A stretch of 64,000 nucleotides of DNA from Voacanga thouarsii (lineage: Eukaryota > Streptophyta > Magnoliopsida > Gentianales > Apocynaceae): assembly GCA_026120185.1 (NCBI GenBank), contig JANUWF010001783.1, positions 5,115,001 to 5,179,000 on the forward strand, given 5' to 3'. Positions 22,965 through 35,517 of this stretch are shown in pieces. Position numbers and translations under genes: made by a program. Every line of letters begins with the position of its first letter. Within the stretch, counting starts at the first letter, position 1. Under the pieces are notes generated by a model. It had not been told where the DNA came from. It searched no databases and saw only the letters and a program-made list of their open reading frames with translations.

Positions 22965-24279
22965 ATATGTTGCCATGGATTTTGATTCCGTGGCAATCTA
23001 TTATGGATTTACCATGGATGATAGTAGTAATGGATGTGATTTCTACGGATTTGCCACAGATAATATAATGCATATTGATTCTGTGACAAATCCGTGGCAT
23101 TCTGTAACAAAACATAGTAATAATGGATACTATCCGTGGCAAATCCATGGCACCATGGAAGATCAAACCAATTGTTGTAATCCATGGCAAATCCATCCTA
23201 ATCTACCACGGATTTGCCACAAATAATTTTTCTCCATATTTATTCCGTGGCAAATCTGTGGCCGATTGCTACGGATTTGCCACGAATGGGACTTGCTTGA
23301 GTATCGTTTGTGGCAAAGTTTCCCTTTTTTATTTGAATTTTCTTGATTCCCATTCCTATTTAGATAAGAATCATAAACGGGGCTTTTGTTATAGCATGTC
23401 TCTGTAAAATGAAAGTCGAATTCATCCTTTGTTTTTTCCCTTCCATTCACTCAAATTTCTTCTGTTTCATTGATTTGGTCTGGATCCTCATTTTCTTCCG
23501 AAAAAAGGAAAGAAGAAGGATTTTCTTTAGTGGATCCCTCTTGTTCCTATTTAATCCCCTTCATTTCAGAAGTTGTTTCATTTCTACATATCTTTCTTCC
23601 TCACTTTCCACCATTTCTTCCGTTTTTTAGGTTTCTTTCAGTTTCTTAGTAAGAATAGGTGATGGCATTTTGCCTAAATAGTAGACACAGGTAATAAATA
23701 AGAGAATACTAAAGATACGAGCTATAGAATTTCTCACAGATTTGCCACGGATAATTATTTGGATATTGATTCCGTGGCATATCCGTGGCAAATCTATGTT
23801 GGCAAATCTATGGTAGATTTGCCATGGATTTACCACGAAAGATAGTATCAATGGATTAATCTGTGGCAAATCCATGACAATCTGCCATGGATTTGCCATG
23901 AACAATTATTTTCTATATTGATTCCATGGCAAATCCATGACAGATTACCACAGATTTGCCACGAATGGGACTTGCTTAAGTATTATCCGTGGTAATTTGC
24001 TACAAACAACTTATTTACATATTATTTCGGTGGCAAATCCATGGCAGATTGAGACAGATTTTCCACGGTTCCCTTGCAATATTTCTCCCTAAAAGGTGCT
24101 ACCAACTTAAACAATCTGTCACAAATATGTGGTAAATTAGCACGGAAAAATAGTTCACTAGCAAAAAAAAATGTTTAGCGACGAAGGTATTTTCTATGGA
24201 CAAATTCTGTCGTAAATCCGTGGCAAATTTTAGTTTAACCACAGATTTTCGGTGGCGAATTGGAAGATTTCTTGTTGTG
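22965..24279 (+). repeat. Subterminal repeat array and right terminus of the gene-capturing element
   Basis: Dozens of copies of CCGTGGCAAATC and its complement GATTTGCCACGG occur in alternating orientation in two blocks (about 22965-23320 and 23735-24279). The blocks are separated by 400 bp of unrelated sequence. The same local order, including GCCACGAATGGGACTTGCTT, recurs at 23272 and 23951, an offset of 679 bp, so one block duplicates the other. The array ends in GATTTCTTGTTGTG at about 24279. All ORFs in this interval are by-products of the repeat. Confidence 0.85.
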
Positions 24280-24311
24280 GAACTAGAAAACAGAAAATAG
24301 ACGATACATAC

Positions 24312-26540
24312 CTCTCAATTGGATACATCCATTGAAATTCAACTGGTCCAGCTATTCTTGCTTCGTAGGCTAGGTGAACACATAGATGCATCATGATATT
24401 GAAAGCTGATGGTGGAAAGACTCATTCCAGCTCATAAAGAATGACAACAATGTCCATCTCTAGTTGAACCAGATCATGAGCCCATAATTCCTTAGAGCAT
24501 AGCAGTCTAAAATACCTACTTAGCCTAAGCAAGGGATACCAAACAGATTTTGGAAACAATTTCCTTAGAGCTATAGGCAATAACTGTTGCATTAAAATAT
24601 GATGATCATGGCTCCTAAGCCCTAAAATCTTTGGTGGCTTTAGTTGTACACACCTAGACAAGTTAGCAGCATACCCATCAAGAACTTTTACCTTTTTCAA
24701 CAGTTTGCAAAAAATTAATTTCTCACTTTTACTCAAAGTGAATGAAGCTCGGGGTAAAGAAGATGCACCATTCTCCATCTCAAGTGGATGTAGTTCTGGC
24801 CTTATTCCCATGTCCTTCAAGTCTAGATGTGACTTATGATCTCTTTTCTTATCCATCCCATGTAATATGGACAGATGCATTTCACTCACATTTTTCTCAA
24901 TGTGCATCACATCGAGATTATGACGCAACAAGTTATCTTTCCAATACAGCAATTCAAAGAAAACAGTTTTTTTCTTCCAATCAAATCGTAATTTTTCATT
25001 ATCACTCACTAACTTTCCAAACTTAAAATTGATACTATCTAATTCATTTAAAATCATATCTCTAGACAACAAAGTAGGTCTCTCTCTGTGCTATTGACTA
25101 CCATTAAATGATCAAACATCATTTCTAAAAGGGTGATCTGGTTCTAAGAACCTTCAATATCCCATGTAGCAATACTTTTTACAGTTCTTCAACCACTATG
25201 GCTTTGTCTTCTTGTGACAAGTAGGACAAGCAAACTCCCCTTTGGTGCTCCACCCCGACAAATTAGCATATCCAGGAAAATCACTAATAGTCCACAATAA
25301 TATTGACTGCATTTGAAAATTTTGCTTAGAATATGCATCATAAGTAGACACGCCCACATCCCATAATTCTTTCAACTCTAGAGTTAGAGGTTATAAATAG
25401 ACATCAAGATTATTCCCCGGAGCACTAGGACTAGGTATTAGCAATGACAAGAAAAAGTAAGGCTACTTCATACACATCTATGGGGATAAATTATAGGCAT
25501 CAATATAATAGGCCAAGTACTATGAGCAACATTCATATTTTAAAAAGGATTAAACTCATCGAAAGCTAAACCTAATCTCACATTGCACACATCTTTAGAA
25601 AAATTAGGGTAAAGATAATTAAAATTTTTCTAAGCAGGTGTGTCAACTGGGTGTCTCATAAGACTATCATCTATTCGATCCTCCCCATGCCATCTTATTG
25701 ACTTAGTTATCTTTGATGACATAAACGCTGCAAACGAGGTTTTAGTGGAAAATGCCAAATAACTTTTTTTGCAATCTTCCTTTTCTCCCCCGTAGGATCA
25801 CTATCATTAGTTTCCCATCTAGACTCTTTGCATGTTTCGCAATATTTCCATCCAAAATTCTCCCCCCAATATAGTGTGCAATCATTAGGACAAGCATCTA
25901 TCTTCTTGTACCCAAGACCTAATTGTTTCATTATCTTTTTAGCTTCATAATATGATCGAGGAATTTCTGCACCATCAGGATATGATTCTCTCAATAAATC
26001 TAGAAGCATTTCAAAATGTTTATTTGATCACTTCCCTGCACATTTAAGGTGCAACAATCGAATAAGAAATGAAAGTTTAGAAAAATTTTTACACCCAGGA
26101 TACAACTCTTGTTGAGAATCATTAATGAGCTTATAAAAATTTTCAACACTTGAGTTTGGCAATTCAATTCCAAGAGATGTGCCAATAAGCTCAATTTCAT
26201 CATGTATTGGAATGCCAAATGCATCACGCATCAATCCATCCATGTCATCATTTTGATTACAGGTAGCTTGCAAATTATGACCAACATTTGACCTAGATGA
26301 ACTAGAGGATGAAAGTTCTCCATATACTTTCCAATAAGAGTATCCCTTAATAAACCCATACACTATAAGGTGTTGTCGTGCCTCTATTTCTATCCTCATT
26401 ACCCCATTTCCATATTTTACACAAGGATACAATATTTTTTCATTCAAACTTGCATTATTCATTGCAAATCTTAAAAAGTTATCTGCACCATTTTGATATG
26501 CAATGCAATTTCTAGGAAGATTCATCCAAGATTTATCCAT
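24312..26540 (-). pseudogene. TNP2-type CACTA transposase, 5' half, CACTA-3
   Basis: Start chosen at 26540, where MDKSWMNLPRN opens as in the family. The transposase-associated domain (CVKYGNG, then GFIKGYSYWKVYGE) covers about 26540-26320. A linker with GCKNFSKLSFLIRLLHLKC ends at a TGA at 26035. The TNP2 core runs from 26009 (CPNDCTLYWGENF, CETCKESRW) through VCNVRLGLAFDEFNPF (about 25590) to HNLDVMHIEKN (about 24905), with a frameshift and several stops between 25700 and 25080. DUF4218 (LDGYAANLSRC, VHLAYEARIAGPVEFQWMYP) ends at a GTATGT donor at 24306-24311. The rest of the gene (DUF4216) is not to the left. The intron is broken at about 24280 by the gene-capturing element. Confidence 0.88.
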
Positions 26541-26700
26541 GTTGGTGATGCCACAATCAACAATAGACAGGCTAAAGTTGTAGCCTAAGTAGTAAAAATA
26601 CAATATGTAAGATCTATGCAATTTAATTTAGGGCATTAAAAAATTTGAGAAATACAAATCAAGGAAACAAATTCAAATTCAAATCCAACTAAGAAGTAAA

Positions 26701-26726
26701 ATATATATATATATATATATATATAT
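26701..26726. repeat. (AT)13 microsatellite
   Basis: Perfect AT run. Confidence 0.95.
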
Positions 26727-27449
26727 TTAAAAACCTAAACTGTCCACAATCTAACAAAAAAAAAAAAAAAAGAAATTCAATCTTTGTGTTTTTACCTTAA
26801 ACTGTCCACATTTGATAAAAGATAACTAGCATCGAGGATTTCCTTTTACATTGTTCTTTACTATGCCACCATTAAACACCTGCATACCAAGAGTGATATT
26901 GCAATAATTAGAAAATAATATCATTTAGTTGTCATTAATTTTTTTGCCAACATATAATGATGCCAAATTGATTAGATCAAATTTGGTATTTTTATTTGAT
27001 TACATTTAATTTAGTTAAGAGGAAAAACCTCTTCAAGAAAAGGTTTTAAACTAAGCTAACTAGCAACTAATATATTTAAAAAATAATACAGTTTTTGTTT
27101 TGACAAGAATCGAAATAGAGATGAAAAAGAAAAAGAACCTACTAAGTGAGAAATTTCTTTGCTATGCATATTCCATTGTAAAACATGAAAAAATAAGGTA
27201 GCTATTTATTCAAGCCAGACGTGTGATGGGAGAAAGAACTAGAAGAATATTGGATCCTTGTGAAGGGTTTCAATAACTTTAGGGCCATTGAAGGCAAACT
27301 AAAAGGAAGTTGAACCACTTAGGGAATAAGTTATTCAAGCCTTAAATTAACTAGAACAATAATATTGATAAAAAAAAACATTGGCATACATTACACGTGC
27401 TAGCACAAAATAATCTAGGAGATAGCCTTGTGAAAAGAAAAAAACTCAC

Positions 27450-27510
27450 CATCTGCAATTAGTTTTTGTTGTGCAGTCTTCCTACTTTTTACTTGAGTTT
27501 GTTTTTTTGA
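27450..27510 (-). pseudogene. Candidate small exon of CACTA-3
   Basis: A 61-bp piece between TTTTTTAG acceptor and G|GTGAGT donor encodes lysine- and glutamine-rich KKQTQVKSRKTAQQK. Strand and position fit an upstream exon of the CACTA-3 transcription unit. No family match is claimed. Confidence 0.3.
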
Positions 27511-28163
27511 CTAAAAAAGTAAGACGCTGCTGGAATAGGGAACCAACCCTTGCAGCTAAATCTGATTCAAAGTTCTCCATCACAAAATGCTTGCTTTCAT
27601 AGTTGCAGAAAGTGATTGGTCAAAACCAATGACAGCAGAAGCATTCAAATAAAATGTATCTAATGTAGGTACTCGTGTGGATTGAAGTGTAGCTAGCTAT
27701 TTACTTGTGAAGAGATTTTGTTGCTAGAATGGCATTGCAAAAGAACATGTTCTGCACCAGTCATGCCAACTAACTAAATCTCTTCCTGGTAGCTTAGTTC
27801 AGTTAGTGTAACAACTGTAACTCAAGATGTCTTTCAAGTAAATATAATATATTACAACAAAACTTTAACCCTTCTCATACTATGAACAAGAGCACTTTGT
27901 TATAGCATGTAAATAAAGTACTATTACATGAAGAATGTCCACAGTTCTTTCCAATTCAGCAATATATTGGAGTTTGCGAACCCTTGACCGCTGACTAGGG
28001 TGCATGTACATAAAAGTCAACAGATATAATGTGCCATGACTGAAATTTTAAGATGCTATCATCAGCCAAAGAGGGGTAACATACAACAGTTAAGACTTGA
28101 GAATAAAGGTTATACTATTCAAAAGTAATTATCTGATGCATATAAGGTGGCGAACAAGAATAA

Positions 28164-28848
28164 TGTTGCCTTATGAAAAGGAGAACCGATGAAACTATCA
28201 ATCGGCTACTCTTCTAATGAACATAAATAGTCCGATGGAAAGATGAATGGTTGAGCCAAACCTTTTAAAAGGTTTTGGGTTACTATAGAAAGGGTTCAAG
28301 AAAGTAAAAATATTGCATGCGAAAGCAAAACAGAACTGAACGTGGTGTATTTCGATTAAAATGATAAATGAATACAAACCACTGGGATTGGTAATCAAAG
28401 CAACATAAAACAGAAAGCTTGTAATCAAAAGGGTAAAAAATACTGTAAAGAAATGTAAACAAAGCTGTAAGAAAAGCGATAAAGAAAAATGTAGAAAAAG
28501 GGAATTGAAAACTGAAAAAAATTTGGTCATTTGGTTTAAGTCTATTTTTGTTGGGTTCTTCAATCTTGGATCCTTGCTTGCTTTATACTTATTGTGGCAT
28601 GGTTGTTGACTTTCCGAACGTGGAGAGAATCCTTCTTCGTGGCCCATCCTTAGCAGTTGAGAATGGTAGTGTTTTGCCGATTGTGTCACAATGTGGGGGG
28701 TAATGGCTCATCAGCTCCTAGTTCTGACGTTGACTGGGTACAGTAGTTGAAGATTTTTTCTGACGTCACCATCTGTTTGGCAGAATTCATATCAGCTTCG
28801 GCTAAAAGTTATCATTGCAACGGATCGGCTAAAAATGACATCAATACA
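28164..28848 (-). repeat. 3' LTR of the Tat element
   Basis: 685 bp. In sense direction it starts TGTATTGATGTCA, directly after a CGAGGGGGCA purine tract, and ends AAGGCAACA. No full second copy is present. Confidence 0.8.
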
Positions 28849-28860
28849 TGCCCCCTCGAG
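28849..28860 (-). other. Polypurine tract of the Tat element
   Basis: CTCGAGGGGGCA on the minus strand, immediately before the LTR. Confidence 0.8.
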
Positions 28861-29284
28861 TCTCGTTGCTTTGATGGCGTGAACAGGTGAAGCGACATGA
28901 ATCGTACATTTCTAATTCGTAGTCGTTCTTTTTTTTGACAAAGTCGGAACGTCCTGATCATTGTGGAAGGGTGCTGACTCCTCGGTTTCGAAGCCCGAGG
29001 ATGGCTAGTCTTTTGAATCTCCTCTTTAAATAGCCGTGGTTCCAACCATTCCTCTTTCACCGATACGAAATCCTTTTTCTGCAATAACTCTATCTTGATC
29101 AGACTTCTATCTCTCTTGTGAACTTCTCTCCCGTTTTCTGCATATTTCTTGGATTGACGAACATCTGAATCTCCATGCCCACTCTCATTGATCATTCCCC
29201 CTAGCTCTAATCTAAGTTGAGGCCAATCTATGCGCCTTGGGCCCTCGGCTATTACCAAAGGAAGTTACTGCAAAACACTTGCAG

Positions 29285-31927
29285 TTCGCCTACCCGGAAG
29301 GTTTCACCCTTCCACTGAAGTGGGACAACTTTCCTACGGTTAGCTTGCCCTTCTCCTTCCGCCATTGGCCATCCCTTGAAAAACTACAGGGAATGGTGTG
29401 ATCATTGCCAAGCAACTTATGGTGCCCTTTGGGATCAATAGGACATCCGTGATGCTATTATGTTGCTGACTTCAAAATGTCCTTCGACCGCAACCTTTTC
29501 GCGACTGTTTTGCAGTTCTGGTCCTCGACGATCAACGGCTTCATCTTCCCCTATGGTATGTTCTTACCCACTATACTGGACATCTACACTATATTGGGTT
29601 TCTGTTGTGACGGTGATGAAATCCCCACCCTTCACGATGAAGAAAACCTGCCTGCCGTTGAAGCCTATTTGGATAAATCTAGTGCCTCTTATGGCAACTT
29701 TATGGCTGCCCAAAGAGGCATTGGCACCGTTCTGTCAGAGTAGTAATAATTTGCCTTTCTATGGCTATGGCTCTGTAAGAACATCCTCTGTTCTCCCTCA
29801 GCGGGGATAAGTAATGAGTACTGATACTATTTATCGGCTTTGCCGAGGAAGAAAAGGCGTTGTGACCTTGTTTCTCTGGTACTAGCCTTAGTGTATTGGT
29901 TGATGAATCAGATGATCTCAGCCATGTCGATTGGGGGTGACTCAACTAATCTTGGTGGCCCCTTCTAGGTTATGCAGCTGTGGCTTTATCAATATATTCC
30001 TCAGTTCGGCATCAATAATATTTTCAGAGACTCTACTAGTTCCGCTAATCGGGCCACCGGTTATCGACTATTGAAGACTTTTGCAAATAGGTCTTCCCCG
30101 GTACCATTATGGCCTACTTTTATCATAACCGACTTCAGAACACGCCCTACTTCTTTTCTTATTCTGCTCGGGAAGTAGGCCCCCTCTGGTAAACGAAGCT
30201 CACTGATGCACCGAAAGCCTCTCAAGAAACCATCTGGGCTAGAACGTTGTGCTCCCAAGAACTCATTCTTAGGGCAAAACTAGGTACCCGGAGTGCTAAG
30301 TCCTCATTCGAATGGAACAGCCCATACTGCTTTTCGCAGTAATTTGGGCTAATTCAAGATATTCCTACTGATTCTAGTCATATATTTTCTTACATTGTCA
30401 TGCCTATCCTATCGGCTAAAAATATGCTCACTTTAGTCGAAAGGTCCTTAACCGTTATCCGTTCTTTTAAGTATTATCCTTTTCAGGTTGTCAGAGAGGC
30501 CGCACCAAACTTCAACCTGTGGTTGCCGCTACTGAGCGAGATGCTCTTCTCTACCCTTGTGGAGGTGTTGTCGCTCAGATTGGCAGGATCAGTATCTGTG
30601 ATGATAGAAATGTCTACGCTAAAGAAAAGCAAATAGAGCAAAGTTTCTGTCAGTCCAATCATTACGCCCTTGTTCCATACTCTGCCAGTAAAAAGGGCCC
30701 TTATACTTTCGCTTGCCGATGAGGAAGAGGAAACTGTCCTCCCTCTGCTGAGGTGGTCAAAGAGATGGTAAGCTATTCATACTCCGACATTTGCCAAGAT
30801 TCAGGTTAAAGCTAAATGTTCTTCTCTTTTTCAATGCTTTTCAACCTTTGATTCAAAGCTAAGCTCGTGTTACCTTCTTTTTCAGAAACAGAAGACCAGC
30901 CAGCTGGTTATCTTTGACTCTTCCTCAGATGCCACCTTGTCTCTTATAAGAATGGCAGCGGCAGAGGAAGGGACTTTAGCTATTTTACTTTCACCGATTG
31001 TTGCCTCTGCGTCTGAAGTCCGTACTTTAGAGAGGATGGCAATCGAAAAACCTGTCATGCCTCTTGTGGAGACGGCCCCCAACCTCTAACAAAAACTACC
31101 CCTGCTCGGCTAGTAACGACTGAGACCATGACGCTAGAACTCCTGGAGGACTTGATGGGAACTGACTTGCCTTCCAGCCCATCTTCCCAAGATGCTATCA
31201 ATCGAGCCTTCCTACTGCTGGTACAATCGATTGCTTCTAATGTCCCAATGGAACTAAAATGCCTATTGGCTGACTATTTAGGGCATATGCGATTTATTCG
31301 ACATTTGTTTTCCAACACTTAAATCAGGTGGGACAACGCTTCTCATCGGCTCCAAGCTTTGGAGGTAGTCCCAGAGCAGGAAGCATTTTTGCAAACACAT
31401 CGTCAAGAGGCCTCTGCTCGCCTAAGTATCCTCCGAGCCGAAATATTTGACAGGGTTAAAAGGATTGAAACCTTGAGAAATAGCTGCGAGCAGTCAAGGC
31501 AGAATTGGATTTCGAGAAGTAGGTCTTGGATGAGAAACTTGAAGCCGAGAGCGCCTGTCAGGAGATGGCCTTCTTTGTCGAAAAGTTAGCAACCAAGTTC
31601 CAAGATGAACGACTCATGCTGGAGGCCGAGGAAGAACTACTCCAAATGGAACTACAACAGTTAGATAAGGTGCTCACCGGTATGCAATCTTCATGGGATA
31701 ACTTCCAATCTTACCTGGCCGCTTTCTTCTGCAATCCTGATGAGGCTAGTCCTTCAGGTACTCAAACCAGGAATACTAAGATGCGTCCGTCTTCAATGGA
31801 AGAAGTAGCTGTCAAACCAGAGCTGGTCCTGGAAGAACCGACTGCCCAACCGACGGCTACTTTATCCGAATCGGCTTGCGATAGTTCCTTTTGCCCAGCC
31901 GATCGAGACGCCTTATACTCTTTCTGA
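29285..31927 (+). pseudogene. Antisense ORF with plant mobile domain (PMD), in the Tat element
   Basis: It is on the strand opposite to gag-pol, between integrase and the 3' LTR. Degenerate frames give FAYPEGFTLPLKWDNF, FRHWPSLEKLQGM, MSFDRNLFATVLQFWSSTIN (29477), FPYGMFLPTILDIYTILGF, SYGNFM, LQLWLYQYIPQFG (about 29970) and YFYHNRLQNTPYFFSY (about 30110). These resemble the plant mobile domain (PF10536) of MAIN/MAIL1-type proteins and of retrotransposon-carried copies. The C-terminal part (31128-31927) is glutamate-rich and looks like a coiled coil (LEAESACQEMAFFVEKL). Frameshifts and stops occur about every 200 bp. Extra antisense ORFs after pol are known in Tat elements; what this one did is unknown. 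Confidence 0.7.
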
Positions 31928-32164
31928 GGAAAATTAACTTTCTATTTTTGTTATATGCAGTAGCCAACTGATTGGCTCTTGTTTGTGATAAGTCGTTTCA
32001 TGTGAAATGCTAACATACTTCTTTTTCTTTTTCTATTATTTTTTCTATACACATTTTTTTCTTTTTTCTTCTCTCGCTTTTTTTTTTCTTTTTTCTTAAA
32101 ACTCTTCTCCTACTAAGGTTCCTTCCTAGAATGTAGGATAAAACTTTTTCAAGTACTTTCCATT

Positions 32165-33443
32165 TATGGCATTATTTAATTCCTTTTATTGGGTATTATC
32201 AGCCGATAAATGCTCTATCAAAAACCTGTGTAACAAGAAAAGGCCCCTCCTATAAGGCAGACCACTTACCATAGCTTGGGTCATTTGGTGCCACGGGTAG
32301 AATAGTTTTCCAAACCACGTCTCCAACTTGAAAACTCCTTCCCCACATTTTCTAATTATAGGTTCTTGCTACTTTCTCTTTTTGCCTTTTGATATTTTCC
32401 AACGCTATCTAACGATCTTCTTCAGCTTCGTCCAAGCTCATGGTTAGGGCCAATTTGTAATCTTCAACCAAAAAGCAGTGTTGATAAGCTACTCGAGCCG
32501 ACCGTAGTGATAACTCAGCGAGTAGCATCATATCCTAGCCATATGTCATTCGAAATGGAGTAAAACCTGTAACGGTCTTGTAAGCATTCCGATAAGCCTA
32601 CAACACTTCCTGAAGGGTTTCATGCCACCTTTTGAGTTTATCTTCCAACGACTTACGGATCATACTGATCAAAGTCTTGTTTGTCGCTTCTGCTTGACCA
32701 TTGGCCTGTACATAATACTGAGAGGAATGCAGTAGTTTAACTTTAAATTAAGTTAGAAAATCGCATACCTTATCTCTCGTGAATATAGTTTCTCGGTCAG
32801 CCGTTATGGTTTCAGGTATGCCAAATTGAAAGAGGATGTTTTTCTAAAGGAAGGTGATAACGGCATACTAGATTATTCTGGTCAGAGCCCGTGCCTCTAC
32901 CCACTTAGTAAAATAGTTGGTCGCCACTAAAATGAAGGTGTGCCCTTTGGTTGATGGTGGATGAATCTTGCCGATGACGTCTAGAGCCCAACCCTTGAAC
33001 GACCATGGCTTAATGATAGGGTGTAGGTCAGTGGTGGGTGTATGAATCAAAGGGCCATGCTTCTGACATTCCTCACATCTGGCTACATAGGCTATACAAT
33101 CCATGATCATAGAAAGCCAGTAAAATCCATGTCGTTGTAGTGTCCATTTTAACTTAGGACCTTCTTGATGAGCACCACAGAGGCCTTCGTGCACCTCGGC
33201 TAATACCTGCCCTGCTTTTTGCTTGGACAAACTTCTCAGTAAAATCCATGTATGGTTTTTTTTGAAAAGGTCGTTCTTGATTAGTACAAAGTTAAGTGTC
33301 TTACATTTTAGTTCCCGTGAAACCTGAATCATAGGCCTCCGTAGGTATGAAACGATATCAGAACACAAGCCTCCTTTATGTTTCTCTTCCGATATCTGCT
33401 GGCACATTACTATCTCGATTTTTTTCTTAAAACTTGAAGCCAT
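32165..33443 (-). pseudogene. Integrase of the Tat element (broken)
   Basis: Zinc domain residues appear as CGAHQEG and ARCEECQKHG (about 33180-33060). The catalytic core starts ALDVIGKIHPPSTKGHTFIL, with the first aspartate in LDVIG, and continues past a stop at 32868 with FGIPETITADRETIF (second aspartate, about 32810) and QANGQAEATNKTL. This corresponds to the third catalytic position, glutamate after GQAE. The C-terminal part with MWGRSFQVGDVVW ends near 32165. At least six in-frame stops make it inactive. Confidence 0.85.
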
Positions 33444-33476
33444 TTGAGCTAAGTCGTTTGCCCCCTAGTTCTCCAC

Positions 33477-35253
33477 TCAAGGAATATGAGTCAAGATAAC
33501 CTCTGAGAAGTAATGCAACAATGCTCTCACTTCCTGTAAATTCTTGGACCACACGGGGTTAGTGCATTTATACTTACCTAAAATTTGTCGAATGACAATC
33601 TGAGAATCTCTTGTTATATTGATCATTCGCGGGTCTAAAGCCTTCAGGATTTGAATTCCCAAAATAAGAGCATCAAATTCAGCCTGATTATTTGAAGTCC
33701 CTTTGCTTAATTCAAACAAGATTCTTCCTTGCCATCTACAAAGGGCTGAGTGCTAGATCCATCAAATTCCAACTTCCATATCTTGTGTGAAATGCACCCC
33801 TGTACCTCTTCTTTTTCGGGACTGGGCACTTCCGTGCATGGATGCTTGGCTAAGAAATCGGCTATAGATTGACCTTTTATCGCTTTCAAAGGTAAGTGAG
33901 TTAGGGAGAAAGCATGTAACTTAATGGCCCATTTCATTAACTGTCCTTGTAGTAGTGGGTGGTTTAGTAAATATTTGATGAGATCAATTTTTCACAGGAC
34001 TTGCACATCCCTAGGTAGCAGATAATGTTCTAGTTTGACATAAGTATAATATAAAGATAAGCATAGTTTTTCAACAGGGGAATACCTGGTTTCGATGTCC
34101 GTCAGGTTCTAACTGAGGTAGTACACTGCCCTTTCAACCCCCTGTACATCGTCTTGAGCTAGCAGGTGACCGATATACTCCGGAGCCACCGAAATGTGTA
34201 GTTTTAAAGGTACCTTATCCCGTGGTGGTTCCAAGATCAGTGGTTATGATAAAGCTGCCTTGATCTGATCGAAAGCCACTTAATGCTCCAGTTGCCAAAC
34301 AAATTCCAGAGACGACTTTAACTGTAGTAGAGAAGAGAATACCTTCTGCTTACCTGCGGCATTTGCCAGAAAACATTGCAAGAAATTGATCTTTCCTAAG
34401 AAACTTTGGAGCTTCTTTATGGTTTGCGGTGGCCTTTCTTGTAAAATGTCCCTTACTTTGTTCCGATCCACTTCAATCCCTTTCTGATGTACCAGGAACC
34501 TGAGGAAGTTATTAGCTAAAGCTTCAAAGGCATAGTTGGTAGTGTTGATTTTTAACTGGTACTGGCATATTTGAAGGAAGGCTTGCTCCAACCACTGTAG
34601 GTGTTGTAAAAAAGTGGGTGACTTAACCATTAAGTCGTCAATGTAGACTTCCATAGTCTTGCCGATGAGATCATGGAAAATGAGGTTCATAGCTCTCTGG
34701 AAAGTGGCTCCAGCATTCTACAATTAGAAAGGCATGACTAACTATTCAAATAAATCGATAGATCCCGGGTAACGAAAAACTGTTTTCCTGTGTCTTCTTC
34801 GGCTATGAATATCTGGTTATACCCGGAGTATCCGTCCATGAAGCTTAAGAATTGGTTTCCTGTAGTCTAGTCCACTAACATGTCAGCCATCGGTATGGTT
34901 TATTCATCATTTGGGGTGGCCAAATTTAGATTTCTGAAGTCAACGCAAACCCACAGTTGGCCGTTCTTCTTAATAACGGACACAATATTGGACACCCAGT
35001 TTGCATATTGGCAGGTACGGATAAAACCACTTCAAAGCAACTTCTCAATTTCTACCTTAATTCTAGGTAACAAAATGGGATTAAAATACTGGGCAGGCTG
35101 CTTATGAGGCCTGAAACCTTTCTTAATCAGTAAGCGGTGCTCCACAATGCCTTTGTCTAGCCTTGGCATCTCATGATAATCCCATGCGAAATAGTCTTTA
35201 TACCTACGAATCAGTACCATTAGAGCCTTTCGTTGATCGAAAGTTAAGCACAA
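33477..35253 (-). pseudogene. Reverse transcriptase and two RNase H domains, Tat element (broken)
   Basis: Reverse transcriptase begins near 35253 (RRYKDYFAWDYHEMPRLDKG), with GFIRTCQYANWVSNIVSVIK at about 35010 and the catalytic box MEVYIDDLMVKS at about 34640 (Y-I-D-D). Thumb residues follow to 34280. The usual RNase H is degraded (about 34260-33900). A second, archaeal-type RNase H follows (KLEFDGSS at about 33770, KGTSNNQAEFDALILGI at 33700), which is diagnostic for Tat-group elements. There are stops in every domain. Confidence 0.88.
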
Positions 35254-35517
35254 GCTTACCTTTGTGGTTCTGTTCTCCCCAGCTTTCCTGATTTCTACTT
35301 TCGTTAACAGGTCCTGAGCGATGAAACTGGGTGCATGCCAAATGTCAGGGTCCTCTGTTTTTGGACATTAATCTCCCAACCCTTCCGTTGTGATTTGGTT
35401 ATGAGCTATGGTGAGTTTAGAGTAATGGCTCGGTTCAAAAGTAGAATGGTAGAACACAACTTCATTCATATGTACTTCTGCAAAAAACGAATTGGGGTCG
35501 GCTGGTATCCTTTCTAC

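Larger units (their letters stand above)
15685..24279 (+). mobile_element. Gene-capturing CACTA-like segment (Pack-CACTA), left end not seen
   Basis: Between the right end of CACTA-1 and a terminal sequence at about 24279 lie intron-bearing fragments of at least three unrelated plant genes in both orientations, followed by a dense subterminal repeat array. The terminus reads GATTTCTTGTTGTG, the complement of CACAACAAGAAATC, a variant of CACTACAAGAAA. It abuts an intron of the opposite-strand TNP2 gene. CACTA-1 probably inserted into this segment, so its left end would lie outside the window. That nesting is inferred; the gene fragments and right terminus are seen. Confidence 0.55.
26541..28163. 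other. CACTA-3 intron-like sequence
   Basis: AT-rich region upstream of TNP2. It contains an (AT)13 run and one candidate small exon at 27450-27510; otherwise nothing recognisable. Confidence 0.5.

Noticed and set aside
22909..23905. Five overlapping ORFs on both strands
   Set aside because: They translate the subterminal GATTTGCCACGG repeat; no codon structure or domain.
22965..24279. CRISPR-like short repeats
   Set aside because: Repeats alternate in orientation, vary in spacing and end in a transposon terminus; eukaryotic context.
28812..29258. 148-residue minus-strand ORF
   Set aside because: Overlaps the Tat purine tract and untranslated region; composition and lack of motif suggest chance.
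29477..31927. Host PMD gene on the plus strand
   Set aside because: It lies wholly inside the Tat element between integrase and 3' LTR and is broken throughout.
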